From contig NZ_CP016796.1 in NCBI RefSeq assembly GCF_001895265.1, forward strand, positions 1,488,001 through 1,552,000: 64,000 bases of DNA. Reading direction: 5' to 3'. The first letter of the stretch is position 1, and the number at the start of each line of letters is the position of its first letter. This document shows, piece after piece, positions 19,075-28,702 of the stretch. The notes below the pieces were generated by a model that was given only the letters and a program-made list of their open reading frames with translations, had not been told where the DNA came from and searched no databases. This DNA comes from Francisella uliginis (GTDB lineage Bacteria > Pseudomonadota > Gammaproteobacteria > Francisellales > Francisellaceae). Both the position numbers and the translations under genes were made by a program.

Positions 19075-19551
19075 ATGAAAAAAACATATATAAAACTTGC
19101 GGCATTAGCCTTTACAGCAATACCATTGATAGCAAATGCATTACAAAATGATACTCCTGCTATGCAACCACAAAATAGCTCATCGTATAATGCAGGTGAG
19201 AAGTTAGGTAGCGCAATTAGTGATTCTCAAGATACAATGCATGAATATTATAAAAAGACTTCTAAATCAGTCAAATCAATGGCTAATGAAACTCAAATAG
19301 TTTTAAAGAATAAAGCTCAACAATCATCAATGTATATGAGTCAAGTTTCTAATAGAATCAAAAATGAATTTTCTAAAGCATCTGAAGCTGTAATTAATAG
19401 CTCAAATGAAGCTAAGGAGACAATTTCTCATAAGGCTAACCAAGCATCAAAGTCTATTAATAAGACAACTGAAAGTGCGCAGAATAAAGTTGAGAACTTT
19501 AAAAAAGGCTTTGATAATGGTAAGGATAAAACTAAGCCAGCCCCTTTTTGA
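19075..19551 (+). CDS. Exported helical (LEA/apolipoprotein-like) protein, unknown function
   Basis: The 158-aa product begins with a signal peptide (MKKTYIKLAALAFTAIPLIANA, cleavage near residue 22) after an AAGGGA ribosome site. From about residue 45 to 150 it is an almost unbroken hydrophilic helix rich in Ala, Ser, Lys, Asn and Gln. It shows repeating 11-residue-like patterns such as KNKAQQSSMYMSQVSNRIK, SSNEAKETISHKANQASKS and NKTTESAQNKVENFKKG. Such patterns occur in LEA proteins and apolipoprotein-like envelope proteins, which can bind membranes or buffer stress. That is an analogy, not a family hit. It is the middle gene of the three-gene cluster. Confidence 0.75.
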   Translation: MKKTYIKLAALAFTAIPLIANALQNDTPAMQPQNSSSYNAGEKLGSAISDSQDTMHEYYKKTSKSVKSMANETQIVLKNKAQQSSMYMSQVSNRIKNEFSKASEAVINSSNEAKETISHKANQASKSINKTTESAQNKVENFKKGFDNGKDKTKPAPF

Positions 19552-19582
19552 TTTTAATCATTAATTAAAAGGTAACTCTACT

Positions 19583-19786
19583 ATGAAAAAACATCTCAAA
19601 AAAATAATTGGAAAGTTAAATATACCTCTCATTATTTTATTGTTAATAGTAGGTTCTTTGATTTTGGTATCTAACATGAAAAATGAAAAGGTAGCCAAAG
19701 CAAAAGATAGTGTTAATTCAGCTGTAAATGATATCTCAAAAAAATTAAATAATGCTGCCCAAGACAATAGTGACTCTGTCGAGTGA
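19583..19786 (+). CDS. Small single-pass membrane protein, unknown function
   Basis: The 67-aa protein follows an AAAGGTAA ribosome site. It has a basic start (MKKHLKKIIGKLN) and one strong membrane helix (IPLIILLLIVGSLILVS). A short helical tail, EKVAKAKDSVNSAVNDISKKLNNAAQ, resembles the helical repeats of the preceding gene. It ends 2 bp before the convergent flippase gene. The opposite-strand frame over the same bases (19561-19767) has no upstream ribosome site and is taken as a shadow. The three genes probably act together at the inner membrane and in the periplasm, which is inference. Confidence 0.65.
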   Translation: MKKHLKKIIGKLNIPLIILLLIVGSLILVSNMKNEKVAKAKDSVNSAVNDISKKLNNAAQDNSDSVE

Positions 19787-19788
19787 TT

Positions 19789-21045
19789 CTATTTAAATAT
19801 AAAAATTGTTGGATTAACTTTAATCTTCGTAACTACTTTATAAAGAAGATGTATATTCCAATATATCATAGATAAACTAGATGCTATAGCTAAACCATAG
19901 ACTCCTCCATAAATAGTAAAAATAATTCCAAATATAATATTAACTGCTAGCGCTATGTAAAAAGCAAAGCATGTGGTTTTTTCAAAGCCTGCCATATTAA
20001 GTATTGTCGCAACACATCCAGAAAGAATATTTACAATTTGGCCAACCATTAAAATACAGAATATAAAATATGAAATTACATATTCATTTCCATAAAGCAA
20101 AGTTATAGGATAACCACACATTATAAGTCCAACTATAGCAAATATAGATAAAATAAATATAATCCGTGTATAAGAAGTTATTTTTATCTGAAACTCTTCT
20201 CTAGAACAGTTTTTATAATCATCAGCGATCTGTGATAAAACATTTGAGTTAACCGCATTTAAAACAAAACTAACGAGCGCACCTAATTGCAAAGCTACTC
20301 CATAGAATGCGACATCCGATGATGTTGATAAGCCTTTAAGAATTAAAATATCAACTTGCGATAATAATAAGAGTCCCCATTGCATAAGAGCAAAAGATAG
20401 GTTGCTCCCTGTTGGTTTTAAACTTTCAAAAGAATATTTTGATGTTTGTAAAAGCCAAACTTTTGTTATATATACAGTCATAAAAATCATCATACAACCA
20501 ACTAACATAGCTGTATTTGCTATATAGAAAAGCATAAAAAACACTGTTAGAAACAGCATTATCATTCTTAGCCCAAGTTGTAGTAAATTAGCAATAACAA
20601 CAGCTCTTTTCGCTACAAAAAAAGATTGAAATATATTTGCCATAAAGAACGGCACTGCAAATAATAATGCGAAGTTCTCTATATAGTTATCATTATTTTC
20701 AGAATGATTATAAAAAATAATTGCAGCAATCATTACAATAATAAAAGCAAAACCTCTTTTAAAGTACCAGTTATGTACTAAAAACGTTTCTTTATCTCTC
20801 TCATATCCTGTTAAGTCAGATTTACCCCAAGTTCTAGCAAGTATTCCACCAGCTCCCATCGTAGCAACAACTGCTAGAATCGTCGCGACTGTAACTCCAA
20901 AAATATAATATCCATAATCACTAACTTCTAAATGTCTAGCTAAAAGTATAGCCGTAATAAATGCACAAGCCTGACCTAATGCTTGGACCACCATTGTTTG
21001 TAAAGATTTTGATAATATACGATTAGAAAGTACTTTTTTTATCAA
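19789..21045 (-). CDS. Polysaccharide flippase-like membrane protein (MOP superfamily)
   Basis: The 418-aa multi-pass protein belongs to the oligosaccharide flippase (Wzx/RfbX-like) part of the MOP superfamily. It has about 12 helices, and its opening VVQALGQACAFITAILLARHLEVSDYGYYIF is characteristic, with the RxLxxxDYG element between helices 1 and 2. These proteins move lipid-linked oligosaccharides across the inner membrane. No glycosyltransferase genes lie next to it, so the glycan it serves is unknown. It is convergent with the small-protein cluster. The ROK kinase lies 71 bp upstream on the same strand. Confidence 0.75.
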   Translation of the reverse strand: MIKKVLSNRILSKSLQTMVVQALGQACAFITAILLARHLEVSDYGYYIFGVTVATILAVVATMGAGGILARTWGKSDLTGYERDKETFLVHNWYFKRGFAFIIVMIAAIIFYNHSENNDNYIENFALLFAVPFFMANIFQSFFVAKRAVVIANLLQLGLRMIMLFLTVFFMLFYIANTAMLVGCMMIFMTVYITKVWLLQTSKYSFESLKPTGSNLSFALMQWGLLLLSQVDILILKGLSTSSDVAFYGVALQLGALVSFVLNAVNSNVLSQIADDYKNCSREEFQIKITSYTRIIFILSIFAIVGLIMCGYPITLLYGNEYVISYFIFCILMVGQIVNILSGCVATILNMAGFEKTTCFAFYIALAVNIIFGIIFTIYGGVYGLAIASSLSMIYWNIHLLYKVVTKIKVNPTIFIFK

Positions 21046-21116
21046 TGTTTCTTGGCTAGAAATTAAATTTATTGAAAATAATAACAGTAAAAGCCTAAGA
21101 ATATAAGAGTAATTTT

Positions 21117-22010
21117 TTATTTAGAGTTATTAAATGTATCTAAAGCTAGAGCTAATGATCCCTTAACACCAGTATTATCACCAAATGATGCTGGAACTAT
21201 AAAATTTTCCATATCTTTCAAGGCTGGATAATCAAGATAACTATTTAAATATTGTGCTACATTTTTGCGTATCATATCAAAAAGTATAGTTTTATGCATA
21301 ACTCCACCACCTAGAATTATCTTCTCAGGGGAAAAAGCATATATATAGTTTACAAGGGCTTTTGCTAAATACTCTGCTTCAAACTGCCATGCAATATGAT
21401 CATCCGCTAGCTTCGCTGCAGTGTCAACTTGCCATCTTTTATTTATTGCTGTACCAGATGCTAACCCCTCAACACAGTTTCCATGAAAAGGACAACACCC
21501 GGCGTAATCATCATCTGGGTTTTGAGGTATAACTAAATGACCTATTTCTGGATGCATAGCTCCTTGAACTAGCTGATTATTACAGATTATACCGCCACCA
21601 ACACCTGTACCTACTGTTAAATACAAAAGATTTTCTAAATCCTTCGCACATCCCCAAATATGTTCACAAATAGCTGCTGCATTAACATCTGTATTAAAGC
21701 CAACAGGTCCTGAATAAACTGATTTTATAGCACTAACTATATCAAAATTTTGCCAAGCAATTTTTGGAGTATTTGTAATATAACCATAAGTTTCAGATTT
21801 AGTGTTAATATCAATCGGTCCAAAACATCCAACACCTACCGCATGTATATCATACTCACTTTGATAGCTTTTTAAAATTTCTAAAACTTCAGACATCGTC
21901 TGCTCTGGAGTTGTAGTATCTGTACGATGACGCTCTATAACATTACCATCAATATCACCAATAGTCGTAAAAAACTTTGTACCACCTGCTTCTATGCCTG
22001 CTAAATGCAT
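21117..22010 (-). CDS. ROK-family sugar kinase (fructokinase type)
   Basis: The 297-aa cytoplasmic kinase has the ROK fold. A phosphate-binding GIEAGGTKFF (residues 5-14), the catalytic Asp108 in FNTDVNAAA, and a second glycine loop VGTGVGGGII (133-142) are visible. The zinc site is H158 in EIGHLV with C172/C173, H176 and C179 in GCCPFHGNCVEG. The CPFHGxCxEG form is typical of bacterial ROK fructokinases rather than GlcNAc or glucose kinases, so fructose phosphorylation is most likely. Mannose or other hexoses remain possible. No sugar transporter is adjacent. Confidence 0.82.
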   Translation of the reverse strand: MHLAGIEAGGTKFFTTIGDIDGNVIERHRTDTTTPEQTMSEVLEILKSYQSEYDIHAVGVGCFGPIDINTKSETYGYITNTPKIAWQNFDIVSAIKSVYSGPVGFNTDVNAAAICEHIWGCAKDLENLLYLTVGTGVGGGIICNNQLVQGAMHPEIGHLVIPQNPDDDYAGCCPFHGNCVEGLASGTAINKRWQVDTAAKLADDHIAWQFEAEYLAKALVNYIYAFSPEKIILGGGVMHKTILFDMIRKNVAQYLNSYLDYPALKDMENFIVPASFGDNTGVKGSLALALDTFNNSK

Positions 22011-22090
22011 ATCCCTCTCTTCTTATATACAAAACTTAAAATATAATATTATCATTATTGTTTTTTTTAAACAAAAATAACTAGCTTTAT

Positions 22091-23362
22091 TTATTGAGAT
22101 TTTAAGCTTTTTATAAACTCCTGTAACTCCATTTTTTCAAAAGTATATTTTAACTCTGAATTAGCCTGTTTATAACAATTCTCCATATAACTCGCTATCA
22201 CTTTAGAATTTTCATCATTACTTTGTTTACAAATATGTAGTAAGCTTTTCTGTATTCGCTTTGCTACCAATAGATTACTACTTCCATATATTCTTATGTA
22301 TTCAAAGCCACTCCTAACAAATCTATCTATTGAAATATCTTTAATATATAGGTTCTTATATACTATTTGTTGTTTATTTGTAATATTTGAATCAAAAAGA
22401 CAGTTTAAACACCTATTTATCGTATCAATAACGTTTATAGCTGTAGTAGGATCATTTGTTGCAGGACTTAGTGCCTTTGCTGCTATCTCACTAAGTGTTT
22501 CAATACCAAAGATAGGATCTTCGCTAAAATTCTTTTCATTTGAAATTATAAAGCAAAATGATAGTTTAGCTAACTCATCTTCAGTTAGAGTCCTAGAACA
22601 TTTAATATAAGCCATTACCTCTGAACTAGCTAAATGCTCTCCTTTATATTTTACTATATAAATTTTTGCACCTAAGTTTTTACAAAACTCATTTAAGTTC
22701 TCAAAAGAAATATCGTTAAGAAATCCATAATCACTTGCAAGAATAGGTATAGATTTCTTAGGCATTTTATCTACTATTAGCTTATTACATCCTTGGTATC
22801 GGTTTTTTATATATTTTTCTACGGTAGTTAAAGCCTGACTTTCTGTTTTTGTTAATAAAGTTCTTACCTGACCTAACTTAGCTATACTATCTATCCATAC
22901 TATAAAAGTGAAAATAACCCATACAAAGACAAAAATAGTTAAAATAAAAACTAAAAAAACTCCTGTTTTATCAAAGACTCCTGATTTTATTGCAATAGTT
23001 GCAATAACTCCATAGATAAAGGTCCCTATAAAACTTGATGTTGCTTTATTAGAAGCTCGATCTCTAAACAATATTGCGAGAATTCTAGGAGTACCTGAAT
23101 TACTTGCTGAGTTATATGCTGTGACTATTGCACCTACAGTAAAAACGATAACAGCGAGCATACTTTTTGTTATAATAGAAAGTAATGCATTTACCGTGTC
23201 TATACTAATTCTTTCAGAATAAAAATTTATATTTAATTGCTGTATTAGATAACATATATAAATAGCTAATATAGCTAATATACAGTAGGCAAAAGGATTA
23301 AACCAAAGTTTACTTTCCAACACGTAGATCTGTCGTTTTATTGTTTTAAAAATATTTAACAT
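22091..23362 (-). CDS. DUF2254 membrane protein
   Basis: The 423-aa protein matches the DUF2254 layout. There are two N-terminal helices (about residues 22-45 and 63-85), a conserved ITAYNSASNSGTPRIL-like cytosolic stretch (here VTAYNSASNSGTPRIL), and two more helices near 110-165. A soluble C-terminal domain contains EIAAKALSPATNDPTTAIN, the most conserved part of the family. Function is not established for the family. It sits 12 bp after the 231-aa membrane protein, at the end of the probable gpmI-serS transcription unit. Confidence 0.8.
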   Translation of the reverse strand: MLNIFKTIKRQIYVLESKLWFNPFAYCILAILAIYICYLIQQLNINFYSERISIDTVNALLSIITKSMLAVIVFTVGAIVTAYNSASNSGTPRILAILFRDRASNKATSSFIGTFIYGVIATIAIKSGVFDKTGVFLVFILTIFVFVWVIFTFIVWIDSIAKLGQVRTLLTKTESQALTTVEKYIKNRYQGCNKLIVDKMPKKSIPILASDYGFLNDISFENLNEFCKNLGAKIYIVKYKGEHLASSEVMAYIKCSRTLTEDELAKLSFCFIISNEKNFSEDPIFGIETLSEIAAKALSPATNDPTTAINVIDTINRCLNCLFDSNITNKQQIVYKNLYIKDISIDRFVRSGFEYIRIYGSSNLLVAKRIQKSLLHICKQSNDENSKVIASYMENCYKQANSELKYTFEKMELQEFIKSLKSQ

Positions 23363-23374
23363 TAAGAATACCTA

Positions 23375-24070
23375 TTAAAAATATTCTTGAAGTTCTTTAT
23401 AATCATTTTTCTCATAAAACCTTCTTTTCAAAACTAATGATTTTCTTTTAACTTTATAAACAACATATAAAGATATTAAAACATACTTCATAACTTCAAA
23501 ATACAAAAATATTAATGATGATACTAAAGTTAATATTGTTAAAAAGTAAACGGCTAAAACCACTATAAAAATATAATAGTTAATATTAAGAGAATTAATA
23601 AATATATAATATAAATAAACCATAAATATTATAAAAATAGTTAATGCACCTAAAATCATAGTTATTTTTATTAACTTAATTACGCTAGACTTTCTTATAA
23701 TAGGCAATATAACCCATTTTTCCTTACCTAACTTGATAAGATCTAATAAAAACAATGAATTAATCTCATTATCAGTAAGAAAATTAATAAGATAAATACG
23801 TACAAAGATTTTTCGAATATTCGCGATATCAAATAAAAGTTTATATTTATAAGCTTTTATTTTTTTGACTGAATTTGGATTATTTTTATTTAGACAATAT
23901 TCAAATGTAGCTTCAAGCTCATCATATTTGTATTTATCAAAGCTATGTTTATCAAATTTTTCTTTAAAATAAGTCGATCTCAAAATAATTGCAATAATCA
24001 GAGGCATTATTGCAACTATAAGTGTTACAAGTATACTTATTATTTCATTACTTAATAACAGAAACACCAC
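23375..24070 (-). CDS. Membrane protein of unknown function overlapping serS
   Basis: The 231-aa product has hydrophobic segments near residues 8-28, 133-160 and 165-205. A Lys/Tyr-rich cytosolic loop ([21 protein letters not shown]) sits between the first and second. The C-terminal tail is very basic. I recognise no family. The frame begins inside the last 23 bases of serS, so translation is probably coupled to it. A start further in is possible but would remove part of the first helix. Its position between serS and the DUF2254 gene suggests it works with the latter, which is inference. Confidence 0.6.
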   Translation of the reverse strand: MVFLLLSNEIISILVTLIVAIMPLIIAIILRSTYFKEKFDKHSFDKYKYDELEATFEYCLNKNNPNSVKKIKAYKYKLLFDIANIRKIFVRIYLINFLTDNEINSLFLLDLIKLGKEKWVILPIIRKSSVIKLIKITMILGALTIFIIFMVYLYYIFINSLNINYYIFIVVLAVYFLTILTLVSSLIFLYFEVMKYVLISLYVVYKVKRKSLVLKRRFYEKNDYKELQEYF

Positions 24071-25328
24071 CCATATAATTTATAAGTGCCTCAGGAACCA
24101 TAATAGAACCATCTTCTTGTTGATAATTCTCTATAACGGCTAATAAAGTTCTACCAACAGCCAAGCCAGAACCATTTAAAGTGTGAACCAATTTTGGTTT
24201 TTTCATTGATGGATCTTTGTATCTAGCTTTCATTCTACGTGCTTGGAAATCACCACACCAACTACAAGAAGAAATTTCTCTATAAGTATTCTGAGACGGT
24301 AGCCAAACTTCTAAATCATAAGTTTTCTTAGCACTAAAGCCCATATCACCAGTACACAGCTTCATTACTCTATAAGGTAGATTTAACTTTTGTAATACTT
24401 TCTCAGCATGTGAAGTTAAAAGCTCTAGAGATTCTTCTCCTTTCTCTGGAGTTGTAATATGTACTAGCTCAACTTTCTCAAACTGATGTTGGCGAATCAT
24501 TCCTTTAGTATCTCTACCATATGATCCTGCTTCACTTCTAAAGCAAGGAGTATGAGCAGTATAATGTCTCGGTAAAGATTCTGTATCTAATATTTCATCT
24601 CTAACTAAGTTTGTAACAGGCACTTCAGCTGTAGGTATTAAACTATATTCAAAGTCCCCTTCTAACTTAAAAAGATCCTCAGAGAATTTTGGTAACTGAC
24701 CTGTACCATACAAGCTATCATCGTTTACCATATATGGTACATAAACCTCTTCATAACCATGCTTTTCTGTATGCATATCAAGCATAAATTGAGCTAGAGC
24801 ACGATGTAATTTAGCTATTTTACTTTTTAAAACAACAAAACGGCTACCTGTGATCTTTGCACCTGCTTTGAAATCTATCATTTTAAGTATTTCACCAATA
24901 TCTGCATGGTCTTTTGCTTTAGCCTCAGGATGAAATTCACGTGGTGTGCCCCATTTTCTTATTTCAACATTCTCATCTTCATCTTTACCTACAGGTACAT
25001 CATCGGCTGGAATGTTAGGCATACCTAATAAAGTTTGATTAATATCTTCAAGCAAAGTTTTTAAATCTTTTTCAACTATTTTAAGCTCTTCATTTATCTC
25101 ATTAACTTTTGTGAAAATATCACTGGCATCTTCACCTTTAGCCTTTCTCTTACCAATCTCTTTCGATATAGTATTTCTGTCAGCTTGAAGTTCTTGAGTT
25201 TTCTCTTGTAATTGCTTTCTTTTTGCTTCTTTTGCCTCAAACTCTGAAACATCAAACTTATAACCTCTTGTTGCAAGTTTCTCGGCTACATCTTGTAAAT
25301 TATCTTTGATATATTTTGCATCAAGCAT
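24048..25328 (-). CDS. serS: Seryl-tRNA synthetase
   Basis: SerS charges tRNA-Ser (and tRNA-Sec) with serine. The 426-aa class II enzyme has the N-terminal antiparallel coiled-coil arm (about residues 27-100, rich in Lys/Glu) and a catalytic core. Motif 2 is visible as [28 protein letters not shown], and motif 3 as [19 protein letters not shown] near the C-terminus. The length is normal. It lies 14 bp after gpmI on the same strand. Its end overlaps the next gene by 23 bp. Confidence 0.96.
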   Translation of the reverse strand: MLDAKYIKDNLQDVAEKLATRGYKFDVSEFEAKEAKRKQLQEKTQELQADRNTISKEIGKRKAKGEDASDIFTKVNEINEELKIVEKDLKTLLEDINQTLLGMPNIPADDVPVGKDEDENVEIRKWGTPREFHPEAKAKDHADIGEILKMIDFKAGAKITGSRFVVLKSKIAKLHRALAQFMLDMHTEKHGYEEVYVPYMVNDDSLYGTGQLPKFSEDLFKLEGDFEYSLIPTAEVPVTNLVRDEILDTESLPRHYTAHTPCFRSEAGSYGRDTKGMIRQHQFEKVELVHITTPEKGEESLELLTSHAEKVLQKLNLPYRVMKLCTGDMGFSAKKTYDLEVWLPSQNTYREISSCSWCGDFQARRMKARYKDPSMKKPKLVHTLNGSGLAVGRTLLAVIENYQQEDGSIMVPEALINYMGGVSVIK

Positions 25329-25342
25329 TTTTTATAAAATCC

Positions 25343-26881
25343 TTATTTTTCAAATTTAAAAATAGATTTACCTGTCATCTCAGCAGGTTGATGTATATCC
25401 ATCACATTAAGCATTGTTGGTGCAATATCAGAAAGCTTACCATCTTCTATAGCTACTTCTGCTTCCTTATGCCCCACATATACAAATGGTACAAGGTTTG
25501 TTGTATGAGCCGTATGAGGTTTTTGAGTTTCTGGATTTAGCATCATGTCCGCATTACCATGATCAGCTGTAATAAACATATTACCATTATGCTCAAGTAT
25601 TACATCTTTTAATTTAGCTAAACATTGGTCAAGATACTCAATTGCTGTCATAGCCGCTTCATAGTTCCCAGTATGTCCAACCATATCAGAGTTAGCATAG
25701 TTACACATTATACAATCATATTTACCACTCTTTATAGCTTCAACTAACTTATCTGTAACCTCTGGAGCTGACATCTCAGGCTGTAAATCATAAGTAGCCA
25801 CTTTCGGAGATGGAATCAAGATTCTATCTTCACCTTCAAATTGATCCTCTTTACCGCCGTTGAAAAAGAATGTCACATGAGGATACTTCTCTGTTTCAGC
25901 TATCCTTAACTGAGTTTTATGATTTTTCATTAACACTTCACCTAAAGTATTAACTGGCTGCTCTGGAGGGAATGCTACAGCACACTCAAGTTTAGAATCA
26001 TACTCTGTTAGTGTTGTGAAATTAATATTTAAATGTCTTGACCTTAGAAAGTGATCAAAAGTTTTATCTACAAAAGCATGACTAATTTCTCTAGCTCTAT
26101 CAGCTCTAAAATTCATAAAGATAACACTATCATTATCCTTGATCTTGACTAACTTATCATCTTTTTTAATACAAGTTGGTATGACAAATTCATCAGACTG
26201 GTCACGAGCATATGATTGTTCTAACGCTTCTAAGGCGTTACTATATATATATTCAGCTTCAGCATTTGCTATAGCATTATAAGCTTTTTCAACTCTATCC
26301 CAACGATTGTCTCTATCCATAGCATAGTATCTACCAGAAACACTAGCTATATATCCTAAATTTAAATCTTGCAATAATTTATCAGCTTTTTTGATAGACT
26401 CCTCTGCAGATCTAGGAGGAGTATCTCTACCATCTAAAAATGCATGTAGATAAACTCTTTTAACACCCTTCTGTTTAGCTATCTTTATCATCTCAAAGAT
26501 ATGCTCTTCATGAGAGTGAACTCCTCCAGGAGAAAGTAGTCCCATTAAGTGCAAGCTTGAATCATTTTGTTTAACATTTTCAACAGCATCACAAATGGCT
26601 TTATTTTCACCAAAAGTTTTCTCTTCGATAGCTTTATCAATTTTTGTAAGCTCTTGATAAACCACTCTACCTGAACCTATATTTACATGTCCTACTTCAG
26701 AATTACCCATCTGCCCTCTAGGAAGCCCTACTGATAAGCTAGATGCATTAATAAGAGTTTTTGGAAATTCTTGCCAAATATTGTCCCAAGTTGGAGTATT
26801 TGCATTTTTAATAGCGTTAAAATAATCACTATCACTATAACCCCAGCCATCAAGAATTACTAATAGAGTCGTTTGTTTCAT
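25343..26881 (-). CDS. gpmI: 2,3-bisphosphoglycerate-independent phosphoglycerate mutase
   Basis: GpmI interconverts 3- and 2-phosphoglycerate in glycolysis and gluconeogenesis using two Mn ions. The 512-aa protein has the alkaline-phosphatase-like fold. Asp11 sits in VILDGWGYS, the phosphorylated Ser61 in [17 protein letters not shown], and metal ligands in [13 protein letters not shown] and [29 protein letters not shown] and NFRADRARE, typical of the iGPM insert, are present. It is the first gene of a minus-strand unit with serS. Confidence 0.96.
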   Translation of the reverse strand: MKQTTLLVILDGWGYSDSDYFNAIKNANTPTWDNIWQEFPKTLINASSLSVGLPRGQMGNSEVGHVNIGSGRVVYQELTKIDKAIEEKTFGENKAICDAVENVKQNDSSLHLMGLLSPGGVHSHEEHIFEMIKIAKQKGVKRVYLHAFLDGRDTPPRSAEESIKKADKLLQDLNLGYIASVSGRYYAMDRDNRWDRVEKAYNAIANAEAEYIYSNALEALEQSYARDQSDEFVIPTCIKKDDKLVKIKDNDSVIFMNFRADRAREISHAFVDKTFDHFLRSRHLNINFTTLTEYDSKLECAVAFPPEQPVNTLGEVLMKNHKTQLRIAETEKYPHVTFFFNGGKEDQFEGEDRILIPSPKVATYDLQPEMSAPEVTDKLVEAIKSGKYDCIMCNYANSDMVGHTGNYEAAMTAIEYLDQCLAKLKDVILEHNGNMFITADHGNADMMLNPETQKPHTAHTTNLVPFVYVGHKEAEVAIEDGKLSDIAPTMLNVMDIHQPAEMTGKSIFKFEK

Positions 26882-27258
26882 AATTATCCTCGAAAAGTTT
26901 TAACTTTTGAAATCATTTTTCTATACAGAGCTAATTATAACTTTATATTTAAAGTTTGTCTGCGTTGATATCAAAGTTTTAACTATTTTCTAACTTCCAT
27001 AATACTTTTTCAAGAAGATACCATAGTAAAGCTACGAAAAATTCAAAAGATACGAGTTTCTAGTGACTAAAATATATACTATTAGATAATACTGAATCAA
27101 GTTCGATATATGTTTAGTTTACAATAGTATAATAATTACCTCATTGAGGATCCATCAAACGAAAGATAATTAATAAAATTAGAGAATTACATTTTATTAT
27201 GTGATGACAGATCATTAATCTGTTGTTGTTTTATACATTTATGATAGTAGCTAAGTTT
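26882..27258. other. 377-bp intergenic region upstream of gpmI
   Basis: The region lies between the end of an MFS gene and the start of gpmI, both on the minus strand, so it should hold the gpmI promoter. The only structure I can point to is a perfect 6-bp hairpin ACAGAT-CATTA-ATCTGT at 27207-27223. It has no clear T-run on the minus strand, so I do not call it a terminator. No gene, riboswitch or repeat is recognisable. Confidence 0.4.
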
Positions 27259-28521
27259 TTAACCTGCTAGCACTTCTTCTATACTGTTTAACCTTCGAAC
27301 TTCGACTTGCTGATTAGGAATAATAATAGCAATAATCAAACCAATCACACCTACAGCTAAAAGAAGTATACACAAGCCTGCTGTTGGAGATAACCAGCCC
27401 ATAATAATCGTTGCTATCATTGGAGCAAATCCAGATAGAGATGCGCCAAATCCAAAACCAATAGAGCAACCTGTTGCACGAACTCTAGGTGGGAAGATCT
27501 CTGTATAATAAGGAGTTGATACACCCTGAATTATCGATGTCAAAGCAGCCATTGCGATAACCATAGCGGTCACTAACGCAATACTCTTAAGCTGCATTAA
27601 CATAACCATTGGCACACTCAGGACTAACAATATCACATAACCAGCAATATGTGTTTTCTTACGCCCTAAGATATCAGATAAGTATCCCGCTAAAGGCATA
27701 ACAACACACATAATAGCTATACTCACAGTATTTATTGCTAATGCTGTGGAAAGACTGAGATTAAGCTCTGTTTCCATGTATGTTACCATGTATGTTATAT
27801 CTAGATAGTAAAGCACCATAGCTGTAGTTGATAAGCATATAATTAATGTTAAACGCCATGGATAATGCTTAAGCAGATCTCGAACAGGTTCAACTTTAAA
27901 GTTATTTTCAGTATTTTCAACCTTCTCATCTTCTTTTATAAAAAAGTGAAACAGCAGTAGGAAGAAACCTAAAGCAAATGGAATACGCCATGCATAATAT
28001 TGTAATGACTCAGGTAGAAGATTTAAGGTTAAATAACTAATACCAGATGCTAGTAAAAAACCAACAACTGCTGTTGAATATGCGACTGCTAAGTTAAAGC
28101 CTGTATAAGCTTGTTGCTCAGCTGTTAGGGTCATTAGATTACCAAATTGTCCACCAGCTGATAATCCCTGAAGAACTCTAACTAAAACTAGTAATATTGG
28201 AGCCCAAATCCCAATACTGCTATAGCCTGGTAAAAAAGCCATGATAATTGTTGGTATTGCCATAAAGACAATAGCAATATTCATCGCATAATGACGACCT
28301 AATTTATCACCAAGCCTACCAAAAATTATTGAACCAATCGGTCTTGCTACAAATCCTGCAGCAAATGCACCAAAAGTTGCTATTAAAGCAACCCAAGCAT
28401 TAGTTTTTGGGAAAAATTGAGCCGCAATTATTGTTGCAAAATATCCATATAAAGAGAAATCATACCATTCGATGATATTACCAAAAGAGTTTTTTAAAGT
28501 ACGAAAAATTCGTTCAATCAT
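27259..28521 (-). CDS. MFS transporter, metabolite:H+ symporter (ProP-like) type
   Basis: The 420-aa, 12-helix facilitator starts with the metabolite:H+ symporter signature SFGNIIEWYDFSLYGYFATI. It continues with RPIGSIIFGRLGDKLGRHYAMN (motif A) and LRVLQGLSAGGQFG-like sequence (here LVLVRVLQGLSAGGQFG). The C-terminal half has GYLSDILGRKKT and YYTEIFPPRVRATGCSIGFG. The subfamily takes up compatible solutes, citrate, alpha-ketoglutarate or similar anions. The exact substrate is open. It diverges from the ydiJ-type gene. Confidence 0.82.
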   Translation of the reverse strand: MIERIFRTLKNSFGNIIEWYDFSLYGYFATIIAAQFFPKTNAWVALIATFGAFAAGFVARPIGSIIFGRLGDKLGRHYAMNIAIVFMAIPTIIMAFLPGYSSIGIWAPILLVLVRVLQGLSAGGQFGNLMTLTAEQQAYTGFNLAVAYSTAVVGFLLASGISYLTLNLLPESLQYYAWRIPFALGFFLLLFHFFIKEDEKVENTENNFKVEPVRDLLKHYPWRLTLIICLSTTAMVLYYLDITYMVTYMETELNLSLSTALAINTVSIAIMCVVMPLAGYLSDILGRKKTHIAGYVILLVLSVPMVMLMQLKSIALVTAMVIAMAALTSIIQGVSTPYYTEIFPPRVRATGCSIGFGFGASLSGFAPMIATIIMGWLSPTAGLCILLLAVGVIGLIIAIIIPNQQVEVRRLNSIEEVLAG

Positions 28522-28702
28522 AACAAAAGTTTTATATTCCTTATTTGTTTTTTACAATTTTATTATCGTTTTATAATAACTAAATAGTGCTACAAATTCA
28601 AATTACTGACTTTTTTACAATCTTCTGTTTTAACTTTGTTATTTATGTAGTTGAAATTTTCTTATATAATCTTTGATAGCTTTATTATTTATATCAATCT
28701 CT

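Noticed and set aside
19561-19767. 68-aa minus-strand frame
   Set aside because: It is antisense to the small membrane-protein gene at 19583-19786, which has a ribosome site and a coherent membrane helix.
27207-27223. Perfect ACAGAT/ATCTGT hairpin as terminator of the MFS gene at 27259
   Set aside because: No T-run follows on the minus strand, and the position relative to the stop could be chance.
28673-28702. TTG start for the YdiJ-type protein
   Set aside because: It would add ten hydrophobic residues without a ribosome site. The ATG at 28703 gives the usual family length.
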